A stretch of DNA of 64,000 nucleotides from Clarkia xantiana subsp. parviflora (GCA_036873135.1 JAPTYO010000003.1:23274001-23338000), one strand, 5' to 3'; positions 12,707 to 24,385 are shown, counted from the first letter of the stretch. Numbers and translations: made by a program. Notes: generated from the letters alone by a model not told the origin.

Positions 12707-13020
12707 GAATTTTTTACCTAAATGGGATCTAATAGGTTCAAAAAAACCAAAATGTGAAACATTTTGGCTAAAATACCAAAATGGGGTTCGGGGCACTTTC
12801 AAAGTGCCCCGAACACTGTGCTCCGCTCTCTCAAAGAGCGGAGCCAGCTGGGAATGGCACTGTTCCCTGCTGTGGAGCAGGGAACAGTGCCGTTCCCTGC
12901 TGCGATGTGACGTGACATCGCAGCGCTCTCTCAAAGAGCGCTGCGATGTCACTGCTCAGGGTATTCCCTGAGCAGGCGTCCGGGGCGAGGCTTGCTATTT
13001 AGCAAGCCTCGCCCAATCTC
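12707..13020 (+). repeat. Left terminal inverted repeat and subterminal palindromes
   Basis: The 86-bp terminal repeat is followed by perfect or near-perfect palindromes: GGGGCACTTTCAAAGTGCCC (about 12797), a GCTCCGCTC...GAGCGGAGC unit, a GGCACTGTTCCC...GGGAACAGTGCC unit, a GCAGCGCTC...GAGCGCTGC unit, and a GGCGAGGCTTGCT...AGCAAGCCTCGCC unit (about 12985-13013). Short frames here are encoded by palindromes and are not genes. Confidence 0.85.
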
Positions 13021-14361
13021 ATTTTTACCTCTTACAATTCGTAAAAAAAAAAAAAAAACGAATCAACAGAGCATTTGGAGATCTCATTTTTATTCGGATT
13101 CAAGGTTTACATTTCACTTCCGGCTACATTTGGAGTACTTTAAAAGTCTTATTGGCCGCTACAGTTAAGGTACTTTCATAATTATACACTGCTTATGCAC
13201 ATATTTTAAAATGGTAGAAATTCTTTGAATAAATAAACACTATATTTATGGTCTTTGCAACAAAAAAAAAAACTAATTTATGGGGTTTATAAATTAGTAT
13301 ATTCTTATGAAGCAGCAAATGTTTCAAACGGTTAATTAGAATATAGCTAGCTTGGATTTTAAATTTAGTAATTATCATAGAAAATATGTAAATTATTTGC
13401 GTAACAAAAATCTGTACACATTACTTCATTTGTTGTACTTATATAGATGATAAAATATTTGGAATCATAATGTCATAGAAAAATTAACCAACTAAACAAT
13501 AATCTCATTTTAGTCGATAAGTGAATCCATATGTTCATGCATGTTAATTTTTATTATTATTATTTTATGTCTAAAATAAAAAATAAATTTGAACGTAAAT
13601 TGTTCCTTATAGAATATAACTATTGTGTGTTTTTATGTTAGGGGTAGGAGTCATCCAAATCATTGTTGTAGATGCTCGGGTCGTAAGTAGCAGATAAAGG
13701 ACACTAAAATTGGTAAGAATTCTCAACTGATTTATTAAAAATTTGAATTTTGTTTCCACTAAAGCATTTTAACAAAGCATGTCATTTTTTAAGCGTGTGT
13801 AAACTAAAGTGGTTGACAATGCATAATACATTTATTCTAAACTTGAATTGATTACTAAAGATAAATTCAAATATTAACTCCGTTGTTATATGGATAATAA
13901 GTTCAAATATTTACCGTTAATAATGTAAACAATGAAAACTTTAATACATTATAATAACAATTCCAAATTATAAACTCACGTCATTTCTTTAAAGGTATTA
14001 TTTTTTTTATCTCCATTTAAATATTTTTGCTAATTTTTGAGAAAATTTCACCACTCCGGCTATTTGAGATTTTCAACTAAAGTATATTTTTCGTCAAATA
14101 CAACTAAAGTATATTAACTATTGTGATAATAATTTATTATTTATCCATTGTACTAGAAATGTAACAATCATATATTTATTGGATGAAAATTTTATTATAT
14201 ATAAGACATAGCAAAAAGAAATATATTATAGTTTTTAATATAGTAGCATATTAATTCGACCGTTGATAGATTCGCAAGATAGTTGGTTAGTCATCATTTC
14301 CTTAATTTAGTTATTTTAGATTCTGTATGTGATAATTATATCTTAACTATTTATTAGAAAA
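13021..14361 (+). other. AT-rich region upstream of the MULE transposase
   Basis: No gene is visible. This is the presumed promoter and leader of the transposase gene. It is AT-rich, in contrast to the GC-rich subterminal palindromes. I could not pick a TATA box with confidence. Confidence 0.5.
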
Positions 14362-16731
14362 ATGGTGAAAATATATTTTGAGTTCAACGGAGGTGAGATG
14401 TATGTCATACAAGTTCATCAGAGCATTACACTGGACGAAGTGAAAATGGAGGCCATGAGCATTTCGCGATGTGGAGCTCCACGAGTGGAATTGATGTGGA
14501 GGTTGAATGGCGAAGATTATGATGTTTCCGATGACTATATTTGGCGGAGGATTATGGAAATATGTGTTGAAAATGTCTTTCTCACTGTCATCCCAATGTG
14601 GGATCAGGGTACCAGTTATGGAGTCCAAGGTGATTATGACGTAGACGAATCAGAGCTAGATGAACTGAATCACCTGACAAGCCATATGTCGACTTTAAGG
14701 TTACGTGGGGGAAATCCTGATTACGAAGAAGGAGAATGCAGCAACGTCGAGGCGTACAGTGAAGCAGCTAACACCGACCTAGTAGAAGTGCAAATAACTG
14801 AAGTTGAGCCAGAGGAGGTCGACACCGAGGAAGAGCCTATCGACGAAGTCAACGAGGCCCGTGAAGAAGCAAACGAGTCAAACGAAGAGTATTACCAGTA
14901 CCCGCCTGAATTTACCTCAGGTGATTGGGAAAAGGGGTTTGAGAGCAATGATTGGGATCGGCATGCTTCCTCATCTTCTCATGCGGTGGAATTAGCAAAG
15001 GGGGATAGCTATGCAGATAAGAATGCTGTTAAAGTGGCCGTCAAAGAATGGCACATTAACAATGCACGACAGTGCTGCACCCCTGAATCCAACAAAAAGT
15101 CAGTTGTCTTTGAATGCATAGACAAATCATGTTCTTGGTACCTTCGCGCATCAGTGGGGCAATTTGGATCATGGTACATCACGGTGTTAGGGCCTCCACA
15201 CTCGTGTGTGAATGCTGAGCCGATCAAGCGGCATCGACAAATTGATTGTCAATTAATTGCCAATCATATATATCCTTACGTGTGGGAAAATGCCGGCGTT
15301 TCGATCAGCTTCTTACAACAAGTTATGTTTGACAAATACTCAGAGAGGCCATCGTACCGCAAGGTGTGGTACGCCAAATTCAACGTCATTGAGCGGATCT
15401 ATGGAACTCACGAGAGTGCCTTCAATAGACTTCCACAATTGTTGACAGCTATAGCGCATTACAATCCAGGCACAGTGTTCGACTTCGACTGGCGTTCCCA
15501 AAATGGGCAGGTGGCGACCTTCAGTAAATGTTTTTGGGCATACGCACCTTCAATAATCGGGTTTCCACATTGTCGCCCATTGATCAGCATTGACGGCACA
15601 CATCTATATGGAAAGTACAGAGGAAAGCTTCTTGTAGCTGTGGCGTATGATGCAAACAATCACATTTTTCCATTGGCGTTCACATTGTGTGACAATGAGA
15701 GCACAGAAACATGGACATGGTTTTTAAGGCGTCTGCGCGATCACGTGACGAAGGATGCACGACCAGTTTGCATTATATCAGATCGTCATAAAGGTATAAT
15801 ACGCGCTTTGGATGATATCTTTCCCCAACCACATGGATTCCACAAGTATTGTGCTCGTCATGTTGCTAGCAACTTCAACACTCACTTCTAAAATAAGAAG
15901 TTGAAGGAGGTTTTTCAAGAGATGCTTTGGACTTCAAACAAGCATAAGTGTCTTACTGAACTTCAAAAGTGGCTACAAGCGGATGATGGCAAATACAAGG
16001 GTTTCATTGAAAGAATGGGAGACATCAGCACGTGGGCGCTGTCTCATGATGGAGGTCTTCGATTCGGTAATATGACAACGAATCATTCTGAGGTTTTTAA
16101 CAAAGTCCTCAAGGGCGCTAGGTCATTGCCGGTTACAGCGTTGATTGAAGGTACATTCATGAGAATGAATAAATATTGGATTGATCATACGGTAGAAGCC
16201 AGACGTGAGTTAACCGAAGGCCACATATTTCCTGAGAAAATTAGGGCTAGGTTAAGTAAAGCAATCGAAGAATCAAGGTTCTTTACTGCTATACGGTTTG
16301 GTCACGGCGTAGTTTTTCGCGTTTCGACTCGTGACGGTCAACCATATGTAGTAAACCTTGATGATAAGGAGTGTGAATGCGGCGAGTGGAGGTTGTTCAG
16401 AAGCCCATGCAAACACGCCATATGTGCAATTACACAGGTTCATGCAAGCGTCTTTTCATACGTTGACAGTCAATTCAAGATAGAAAACATTATTAAGGCG
16501 TATGAACATGCATTTCAACCTTTACGTCAAGAGCATAATTGGCCAGTGTGGGACGGTCCAACCGTGATTGTTCATCCTCATATGCTTATTTCACCAAGGG
16601 GGAGAAAAAAGGTGAGAATTACCAACGAGATGGACACTAGCCAACCGTCTCGCCAACCGTCCAAGGTGAATAGATGCGGTAAATGTGGTCAGGAAGGTCA
16701 TAACAGAAGAAGTTGCAAATCCACTAGTTGA
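14362..16731 (+). pseudogene. mudrA-like: MULE (MuDR-type) transposase, one nonsense codon
   Basis: One frame runs 790 codons from ATG to TGA, broken only by TAA at 15889-15891 (codon 510). The N-terminal 80 residues form a small globular domain, followed by an acidic linker (about 90-200). A MuDR-type DNA-binding domain follows (about 210-285, with C252, C257, H280, C282). The MULE catalytic core carries D411 (SIDGTHLYGKY), D474 (ISDRHKG) and, after the stop, E577 (NHSEVFN). A SWIM zinc finger lies at about 671-685 (CxC...CxH) and a CCHC knuckle at about 772-785. The stop falls between the second D and the E, so the truncated product would lack the complete triad. Everything else is intact, so the lesion is probably recent. 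The gene converges on the PMD gene in the same element. Confidence 0.9.
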
Positions 16732-17201
16732 TATTTAATAATTTCATTATGATGTACCTGTATTTTGTTTGTTTGTTTTTCTTTAATGTATTTCGATATT
16801 GTTGGGTTAATGTATTGACAGTTATCTACATTGTCGTACGTCAAAACGACCATTAATGTCCGAACTTTCTCGGAAGATTGTCGTTTATCTACAACTCCAA
16901 ATACGATGAAACTTAAAACATATTTCTTTTGTTACTTAAATAAAAATCTGTAAATTTTTTAATTTTTTTGGAGAATTTCGAAATTTAGGGTTTTTCAACA
17001 CCGAATGGGCTACGACCCCTTAGACGAAATATCGATTTTTACATGAAATTCAATAAAAAATCTAAAAATACGCAAGTAAAAATACGCAAGTTACTTAAAT
17101 GCAAATGAAAATACGCAAGTAAATATAAGCAAGTTTCAATTAAACTTCAACATCAACCAACTATATGGCAAACAAAAAAATAAAACAGCAAACAACAACG
17201 G
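16732..17201. other. Convergent 3' spacer between transposase and PMD gene
   Basis: This 470-bp region separates the two convergent stop codons. It is AT-rich and holds a short imperfect repeat of AATACGCAAGTAA units (about 17067-17130). It must contain both polyadenylation regions. No gene is visible. Confidence 0.6.
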
Positions 17202-19382
17202 TTAACCTCTCCCGCTCCCTCGCACGTTTCTAGACCAGTCAACATTGTCGTAAAACGACTGTTGAGTAGGTTGAGTGAACGGTGGAGGCTGAGTTACGTG
17301 TTCTAGCAACGAAGTCTGGGTCAGTATGTCATGAGGTGGAGCCTGACCACCCAGTCTATACGACGATTGATGAAAACCCTGTTCATACGACGGTTGATTA
17401 CTGCTTGATCCATACATCGGCAGAGGACCACCCATGCCATACGACGGATGTCCATACGACGGAGGTCCATACGACGGAGGTCCATACGACGGAGGTCCAT
17501 ACGACGGAGGTCCCTGTGGATGTCCATAAGATGGAGGTGCATAAGACGACACCCCTACATGCTGGCTAATGGGCAGTTGCTGTTGTTGAGGCACGTCATC
17601 GTCAGGTGACAGCTCCGCACTCATTAGTCGTTCAAACCGGGTATCGTCACCAGTCTGTATGTACAGGCTACGGATTTCGTCTGTTATGCACTCAATATGT
17701 TTTTTCATATGGGGTGGCACTACAGGCTCTAATTTCCTTGACTTCATCAATATTGTATCCAGACCACGCAACTGACAACATAATCATATTTAGAATGATT
17801 GAATGACTAACTTATAATTACATCTCAAATATACTAATAAACGTCATGTAACAAATACTTACCATCAGAACTTCGTTGTTTCCACTAGCTTGAAAATAGG
17901 CATGTGGTGCTGCCTCTTCCTCTTCCTCTTCCGCTTCAGATTCTCCAGAATTATTATATCCAACCATCGTGACAGTACGTTGAGCATACCATCTCAGGTA
18001 GTCCCAATCAGACACGCCAATGGGGACATGCTGCAGCAAATGATTGTGGCGGTTGTTCCACTTCTGGATGTGTACATTGTGCTCAACGTACCAAGGGATT
18101 GTAGGGTCCTTCTTCCATTCGTCGCACCTGTGGAGAGCACTCCATTCATTGACGTCTTGCAATTGTTCTGGGGGGATTGGTTGTGGTAACCCAAATTGTC
18201 TGTACACCCTCTCGGGAAGTTGATACTCCACGCAGTTGAAATGGATAAGGGGTAGACGAATTTTTGCCAAATCCCAACCGTTCAAGCAAATTTGTGGCAC
18301 AATGGCCTGCAAATCTTCTGTCCACGGGTCCCAGGTAATCTGAAAAATAATATTGTGACACTAAATAAAGTAACAAGAATAAATATCCAGAGAAAAAAAT
18401 AGTAATTATTTTTTACCGCTGTATCTCTCATTGGCTTTAATGCATCCCGGTAATAGTAATGATTGTGAGCGACAACTGCCACTCTACCGGTCTTCGACGA
18501 TCTCCAATGGCAGCCGACTGATTTGCCATGTGTGCGAAGCTCCAACCGCTCTGGTCTTCCAATCCCGATATGCTCCCAGCACCACACCTACCATAACAAA
18601 AAAATAAAATAATAAACAATACAGTACGTAATGCAATTTACAGTGCATAAGGTAAAAATAAACTGAAATCTTAAACAAATTTTTTTTACCTGTAGAAGCA
18701 CACCACATCCTTGTACTCTCGTCATGCTTTTTTTACTAGCCCACCTGCAGAGCCCCCTAAACAAGTAGCTCAAGACAGCCGAACCCCAGCTGAATTGAGG
18801 TATTTCTTCAAAATCACGTAGTAAGTATAAGTACTCTAATGGGACAACCCCTCCACTGGTGTTGGAGAACAGACACTGGCCTAGGAGGATCAATATATAC
18901 GCTCTAGCTCTTCGCTGAGCCTCTAAGTCATCAGGTAGCCAATCCTCGTCATCCTCTGATTTCTTAAAGTGCTTCTTCAACGGGAGTAGTTTTATCTCAG
19001 TTCCCCCTACCCTCCCAAATGTGTTTGTTAATTCTATACCTAATAGGTCCCTAAATATGGTATACTTATTCGTCTTTAACTGGTCAAAAGGAATCTCACT
19101 CCGGTAGTAGTCGGTTACGGGCTTACCATCGACGGGTAATCCCAGAATCATCGCGACATCTTTAAAAGTGATAGTTATTTCACCTTGGGGAAGGTGAAAT
19201 GTGTGAGTCTCAGGCTGCCAACGCTCTACTAAAGCATGCATGAGGCTTAAATCTACCTCAACACGGGATGTCTCTCCGGCATTCAAAAAACCAGCCCGGA
19301 CGACGTAGCGTTTGGTTCTCCGGTCAATATCATACATGTTTCCATTTCTCATTTTCATTTCCTTGGAGTTTGGATTGTTTAC
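17202..19382 (-). pseudogene. Plant mobile domain (PMD) protein, exons 2-5 (exon 1 inverted away)
   Basis: Minus-strand exons are 19382-18690, 18587-18417, 18339-17863 and 17771-17202, all with GT-AG junctions in phase 0. The family signature is clear: RAGF near the start, LVERWQPETHTFHLPQGEIT, DVAMILGLPVDGKPV, a central Trp-rich part, and an acidic stretch (E-rich) at the exon 4 end. The last exon encodes a PPSYG repeat tail (about 17420-17530). PMD proteins occur as host genes (MAIN/MAIL family) and as cargo of transposable elements; here it is clearly element-borne. Exon 2 opens directly after a splice acceptor, so the gene lacks its own start and promoter here. The matching exon 1 lies at 20945-21073 on the other strand. 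With it the frame would be 679 codons. An internal ATG at 19358 could give a shorter product, but I see no promoter for it. Confidence 0.85.
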
Positions 19383-20490
19383 CTAGCAACATAAAAATTG
19401 ACATAAATGATTATTTTGCATAAAAACATTATTTAACACTGTAATATATAAAAATTTATTGTATATTTAATTAACAGTATAATAACGTAATTCACACCCC
19501 TACAGTTTAACAAGAAATAACCAATCTACAATTTTAAAATTTTATATATTAATTAAAAACTAGTTAATATATAAATTGCAATAAATTTTTAAAATTTACT
19601 TTACCTATTGTTCGTTTTTTAATTAAATTTAAAAAAATAGTGGCATGAGCATAGTGTAATTGTTTTATATAATCCATTGTATAAATATTTCATTCGCTGT
19701 AAAATAAAAAAAGGTTATTTGTTAATAATTATAAAATAAAAAATATGTAAATATGCCCACTTATAATTTTAATCAATATATATATATTAAAAATAAATAT
19801 GCCTACTTATAATTTCATACATTTTTTTTTGTAACGAAAATTTTATACACGAGTATGATGTTTGTTAATGCTCTTCAACTTATTTTATTATACAAAGGTA
19901 TATTGTCATTATAACGTTTTACATTTATTTAGTATTATTTTTGAATAAAAACACCACTACTAAAGTAAATATTTTTTTTTGCTAAAGACTAAAATAATTT
20001 AATTATTAGTGGACACAAATGTCCATTTTAAAGTACTTGATACTTATATATCTATTCATTTACATATTTTCTTTATGTTGATCGTATGTATACAAAAAGA
20101 TATCTACCTTATCAGCATATCATATCATATAATATTATTGGTAATTTGATATTGTTTGGATAACCAAAAAAAAAATACTTTTAAATTATATTTGATAAAA
20201 AAAAAAACCTCACAAATAATTATTTCCTCTAAAATATAATTTAATAGTCATACAAATATTTAATTAAAATTTCTATTAGAAAATTACATATTTACATATA
20301 GTGGTGGTGCGAGTTGAAATAATATTATAAAAATAAGTAAATGCAATCAACTATGTAGTATTTATAGATATAATAAATATTAGCTTTTATTATGTGAAAG
20401 AAAAAAACTGACAAAAAAATAAAACAATCTTCAATATGCAATGTTAGTGTTTGGATAATTTCTAACTACTTACATTTATCTACATGTAAA
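19383..20490 (-). other. Part of PMD intron 1, left of the inversion
   Basis: This AT-rich stretch has no long frames. It ends in ACATGTAAA (20482-20490), the 9-bp duplication of the small MULE derivative that inserted in this intron before the inversion. The rest of the intron is at 21074-21288 in opposite orientation. Confidence 0.7.
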
Positions 20491-20880
20491 GAATTTTTTA
20501 CCTAAATGGGGATCTAATAGGTTCAAAAAACCAAAATGGGAAACATTTTGGCTAATATACCAAAATGGGGTTCGGGGCACTTTCAAAGTGCCCCGAACAC
20601 TGTGCTCCGCTCTCTCAAAGAGCGGAGCCAGCTGGGAACGTGCTGTTCCCTGCATGTGCAGCAGGGAACAGCACGCAGCGCTCTTTGAGAGAGCGCTGCG
20701 ATGTGACTACACATCGCAGCGCTCTCTCAAAGAGCGCTGCGTGCTGTTCCCTGCTGCACATGCAGGGAACAGCACGTTCCCAGCTGCGAATTAATTTTTT
20801 TTTTTTTTTTTTTTTACTGAGTAAGCAAGGCTTGCTTGCTATATAAAGGGCTGCTATATAGCAAGCAAGCCAAGCATTAC
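20491..20880 (+). repeat. Right-type terminal repeat and palindromes, inverted
   Basis: The repeat starts GAATTTTTTACC and carries the variants ATGGGAAAC and CTAATATAC, which also occur in the true right end (21456-21541) but not in the left end (ATGTGAAAC, CTAAAATAC). It is followed by right-end-specific palindromes, with a GTGCTGTTCCCTGC core in place of the left end's GGCACTGTTCCC. This is therefore the original right end of the MULE, now pointing inward. Confidence 0.8.
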
Positions 20881-20944
20881 CCTTAATTCTCTCCTTTGAT
20901 TTTGAAAATTTTCATCATTCTACATCAAGTGTTGCTCATTTTCG

Positions 20945-21073
20945 ATGGAAAGCGGTGAAGGTAGTGCACGTAGAGGTCGTGGCGGTAGAAGAAGATCCGG
21001 AAAAGAGCCAATAAACCCTGTACTGCTTTTTGATCAACCACGTCATAGGTCCCAGGATGCTGTCAAAGATACG
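20945..21073 (+). pseudogene. Detached PMD exon 1, on the opposite strand
   Basis: This 43-codon exon starts ATG GAA AGC, is rich in Arg and Gly (RRGRGGRRR), and ends with the PMD-family motif QPRHRSQD followed by a GT donor (ACG|GTAATC). It ends in phase 0, and minus-strand exon 2 (19382) starts in phase 0. The stretch EPINPVLLFDQPRHRSQ is what PMD genes carry just before the first intron. A leader-like stretch (about 20880-20944) precedes it. It cannot be spliced to exons 2-5 in the present arrangement. Confidence 0.8.
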
Positions 21074-21297
21074 GTAATCTTTGAATGTACATGTTATTTA
21101 TATATAGATTGTCAAATTGCTAAATCTATAATGTATTACGTTTTTTATAATGTAATTATCTATATCTAATATAATCTTGAAATGTGTTATAATTTTTTTG
21201 ACAAGTAATAAAATATATAGGTTACATGTCAAAATGGAGTAATTATATTGGTCCATATCAACTTTAATTTCGCATAAATGATGTGTCATTTACATGT

Positions 21298-21541
21298 GAA
21301 TTTTTTACCTAAATGGGGATCTAATAGGTTCAAAAAACCAAAATGTGAAACATTTTGGCTAAAATACCAAAATGGGGTTCGGGGCACTTTCAAAGTGCCC
21401 CGAACACTGTGCTCCGCTCTCTCAAAGAGCGGAGCCAGCTGGGAATGGCACTGTTCCCGAACCCCATTTTGGTATATTAGCCAAAATGTTTCCCATTTTG
21501 GTTTTTTGAACCTATTAGATCCCCATTTAGGTAAAAAATTC
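21298..21541. mobile_element. Small MULE derivative, 244 bp
   Basis: A left-type terminal repeat (21298 on), the left-end palindromes as far as GGCACTGTTCCC, then a right-type repeat (21456-21541). It is therefore an internal-deletion derivative of the same MULE. Its left flank TTTACATGT (21289-21297) is the reverse complement of ACATGTAAA at 20482-20490, evidence that it inserted in PMD intron 1 before the inversion. Confidence 0.8.
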
Positions 21542-21550
21542 TAATTAAAT

Positions 21551-22010
21551 ATATTTTGAATTCGAATCTTATAAATGGAAAAGATATGGCCAAACATATA
21601 TTTTTACTAAAAGTAAAATTCAAAGTACATAAGTCAAGGCGGATTACAAAGTCGATCCTTTTGAATTAACGGAAAAAGAGAGGCGAAGTTCAAAAACCCA
21701 ATTAAATAAACATGAATTCTTTCTAAAATGAATAGCAACTCGATTAGCAACTTTATTTGCTTTTCTCGAAATCACACTCCATAGAATTTCAGCCGTCATT
21801 TTTTGATATCATCTACAAAGTGTTTTATTCTCCAATCACACTTTCTATCCGATATCCGATGAAGATATTTTATAAGATATTATTGATTAATGATGTCAGT
21901 AGTGCAATACTAGCTATATACTCCCATTTCTCCATTAATTGCACGTGTCTATTTTGTGTATATATATAAACCACACAGACCCTTTACACCCAACTAAAGG
22001 CAGCATAATA
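21551..22010 (+). promoter_or_regulatory. Terpene synthase promoter region
   Basis: This 460-bp stretch separates the MULE target duplication from the start codon. A G-box core CACGTG lies at 21942-21947 and a TATA box (TATATATAAA, about 21961-21970) about 40 bases before the ATG. The proximity of the MULE means upstream elements further out may have been displaced. Confidence 0.6.
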
Positions 22011-24385
22011 ATGGGTCTTCAGCTTAAAGCTACGTTTACCGGCCTCTCAAAGGTGGAAGCTCACAGAGCTCATCTTCTTAATAAACCGCTTCCATCTTTT
22101 TCCTGTACCTCCTTTGGCCGCTCATCACCGACCTGGCTGACGGTCAGTAACGCGTTGGATACCGATGCTCTGTCGACAGCAGAGAAAGAACGGCGCTCGG
22201 CAAACTATACCCCAAATATCTGGGACTATAACTCCATTTCCTCTGCATTTCTTGCCTCTCATGATTACACTGTAAGAAACATAATATATACATACCACAA
22301 TATTTCTATAAATCTGTAGTTTATATATATATTGGAATGGCATAATGCAGGAGACAAAGTATGTTGAGGAGGTTGAGAGGATGAAGACGTATGTGAAGGG
22401 TCTGATCTTGGGAGATATGATGAATATTGATCTACTTGAAAGGCTGGAGTTGATCGATGTTGTCCAAAGATTAGGACTGCAGTACCATTTTGATGCAGAA
22501 ATTAAGCATGTATTAGGAATCATATATGATAAATCATCAAGCGTCTTTGATTATGATGATCTCTATGCTACGGCTCTTCTATTTCGACTTCTAAGGCAAC
22601 ATGGCTATACTGTCCACCAAGGTATGGTTGTGTTTTTTGACTTTTTTTTATTTTATTTAAAAAGAATCACGGTTGAATGACTAGTTAAGATTGTTTTCCA
22701 GACGTGTTTAGGAAGTTTTTCATGGATAGTGATGAGAGTGGTTCCTTTAAAGAGTCACTAAGTGAAGATGTGAAGGGCATGTTGAGTTTGTATGAAGCTT
22801 CTTTTCATGGAAGGACAGACGAAACTATTGTTGATGAAGCCATGGCATTCTCTACTGCTTCTTTGAAGATGACGCTTATTACCAAGAAGAAGGATTTAAT
22901 GTTGCCACAAAAGTTGTGTAAAATGGTGGAACACGCTTTGGACATGCCTATCCATTGGAGTCCAAATAGATTAGAGGCTCGATGGTTCATCCATGAGCAC
23001 AAAGAGGATCCATGCATGGACATAACTCTTCTAAAATTGGCCAAACTGGACTATAACATGGTCCAATCGTTGCACCAAAAGAATATTGTCGAACTAACAC
23101 GGTATATATTCACAAATTTACATTCACTCTCTTTGTACAATCATGTTATAAATTGTAAGTATTTTCTTTGTAGGTGGTGGACCGGGTTAGGGTTGAGTAA
23201 GATGAGCTTCTTCAGGGACAGGTTAATGGAACATTACTTGTGGATTTCACTTACGGTTTTCGACCCACAATATAAAGCTTACCTAATAGCCACAACCAAA
23301 ATAGCATGTATGATCACTACTATAGATGATTGTTACGATGTGTATGGTACACTAGAAGAACTTGAGCTCTTAACCGACTTTGTTCAACGGTAAGTAATTT
23401 GATGTTACATATACATATATATATATTGTTTTTAATTATCTAAGGGTAATTGAGCTTTCATCTATACTATGCTATATATAATAGATGGGATATTACCGAA
23501 ATCGATAGACTTCCTCCGGTAATAAGAAGTTGCTTCCTGGCGTTGTACAACACCACTAATGAATTTGGATTGGAGTTAATGGTGAAGAGTGGATACAACT
23601 TCATTCCATATTTACACAAAATGGTAAGTAATTAACCCGATACTTAATTCATTAAATTTGTTCATTCAACTAAGTAAAGTAACCCAAAATTTGATATACA
23701 CGTACGCATGCATGTAGTGGGCAAACCAATGCAAAGCATATCTAAAAGAGGCAAAGTGGTACTACAATGGAGTAAAACTCACATTTAAGGAGTATCTCAA
23801 TAATGGTGTCACCACCGTCGGAGGTTTCATAATGCTACTAAGTTGCTTTCTCACCACGACAGATATTATCAATGAACAAACCCTAGATTATGTATCCAAG
23901 ATTCCCACAATTATGCGTTGCTCTTCAACCATCCTTCGACTCAATAATGACTTGGGCTCATCATCGGTATGTAACGTAAAAGATTAGATTTTGAATGTTA
24001 ATTAATCTGTCTAATGGGCTCTCTCCCGAATTTATCTTTCACCCGATCATAAAATTATACCGTCACTAATACATTTTTTTAACAGTATGAACTAGCAAGA
24101 GGGGATAATCTAAAGGCAATAGAATGCTACATGGCTGAAACTGGATTGGGTGAAGCAAGTGCTCGGGAACATGTTGAAAATATGGTGCGTGAGACATGGA
24201 AGACAATGAATGAGGTTGTATTTATCACCTACCCTTTCAAGGGACCCTTTGTGGATGCGTGCATCAACTTTGCTAGGGCATCTCAGTGTTTTGACCAACA
24301 CGGCAACTGCCATGGTCTTCCTAGTGATATAATTAACAGTCATATCATGTCAGTTTTGGTCGAACCTGTTCCAATAGATGTATAG
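22011..24385 (+). CDS. Terpene synthase, TPS-b type (probable monoterpene synthase), seven exons
   Basis: Exons are 22011-22271, 22351-22621, 22702-23101, 23174-23389, 23485-23623, 23718-23966 and 24086-24385, all GT-AG. The frame is continuous for 611 aa. RR(x)8W lies at 61-71 after a Ser/Thr-rich N terminus that fits a plastid transit peptide. The class I motifs are RDR (325-327), DDCYD (362-366, the DDxxD metal site) and NDLGSSSYE (506-514, the NSE/DTE second metal site). Seven exons and about 600 aa are usual for angiosperm class III terpene synthases. Such enzymes cyclise or ionise geranyl diphosphate in plastids; the product cannot be predicted from the sequence. No lesions seen. The MULE end lies 460 bp upstream of the start. 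Confidence 0.93.

Larger units (their letters stand above)
12707..21541. mobile_element. Mutator-like element (MULE) with transposase and PMD gene
   Basis: The ends are long inverted repeats of about 86 bp (12707-12793 and 21456-21541, starting GAATTTTTTACC). A perfect 9-bp duplication TAATTAAAT flanks them (12698-12706, 21542-21550), the hallmark of Mutator insertions. The cargo is a MULE transposase on + and a PMD-type gene on -, converging on each other. Just inside each repeat lie GC-rich palindromes built on CTTTCAAAG and CTCTCTCAAAGAG. The last 1.05 kb (20491-21541) is inverted relative to the original element. Total length is 8835 bp. Confidence 0.9.

Noticed and set aside
12701..12971. 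Overlapping frames on both strands at the MULE left end
   Set aside because: They are encoded by palindromes (the same peptide appears on both strands), a sign of symmetry and not of coding.
14347..15659. Minus-strand frames opposite the MULE transposase
   Set aside because: They are shadows of the conserved transposase frame.
17282..17569. His/Thr-rich + strand frame
   Set aside because: It is the antisense of the PPSYG repeat tail of the PMD gene.
20565..20846. Two + strand frames at the inverted right end
   Set aside because: Same palindromic sequence as above, repeated in all copies of the element ends.
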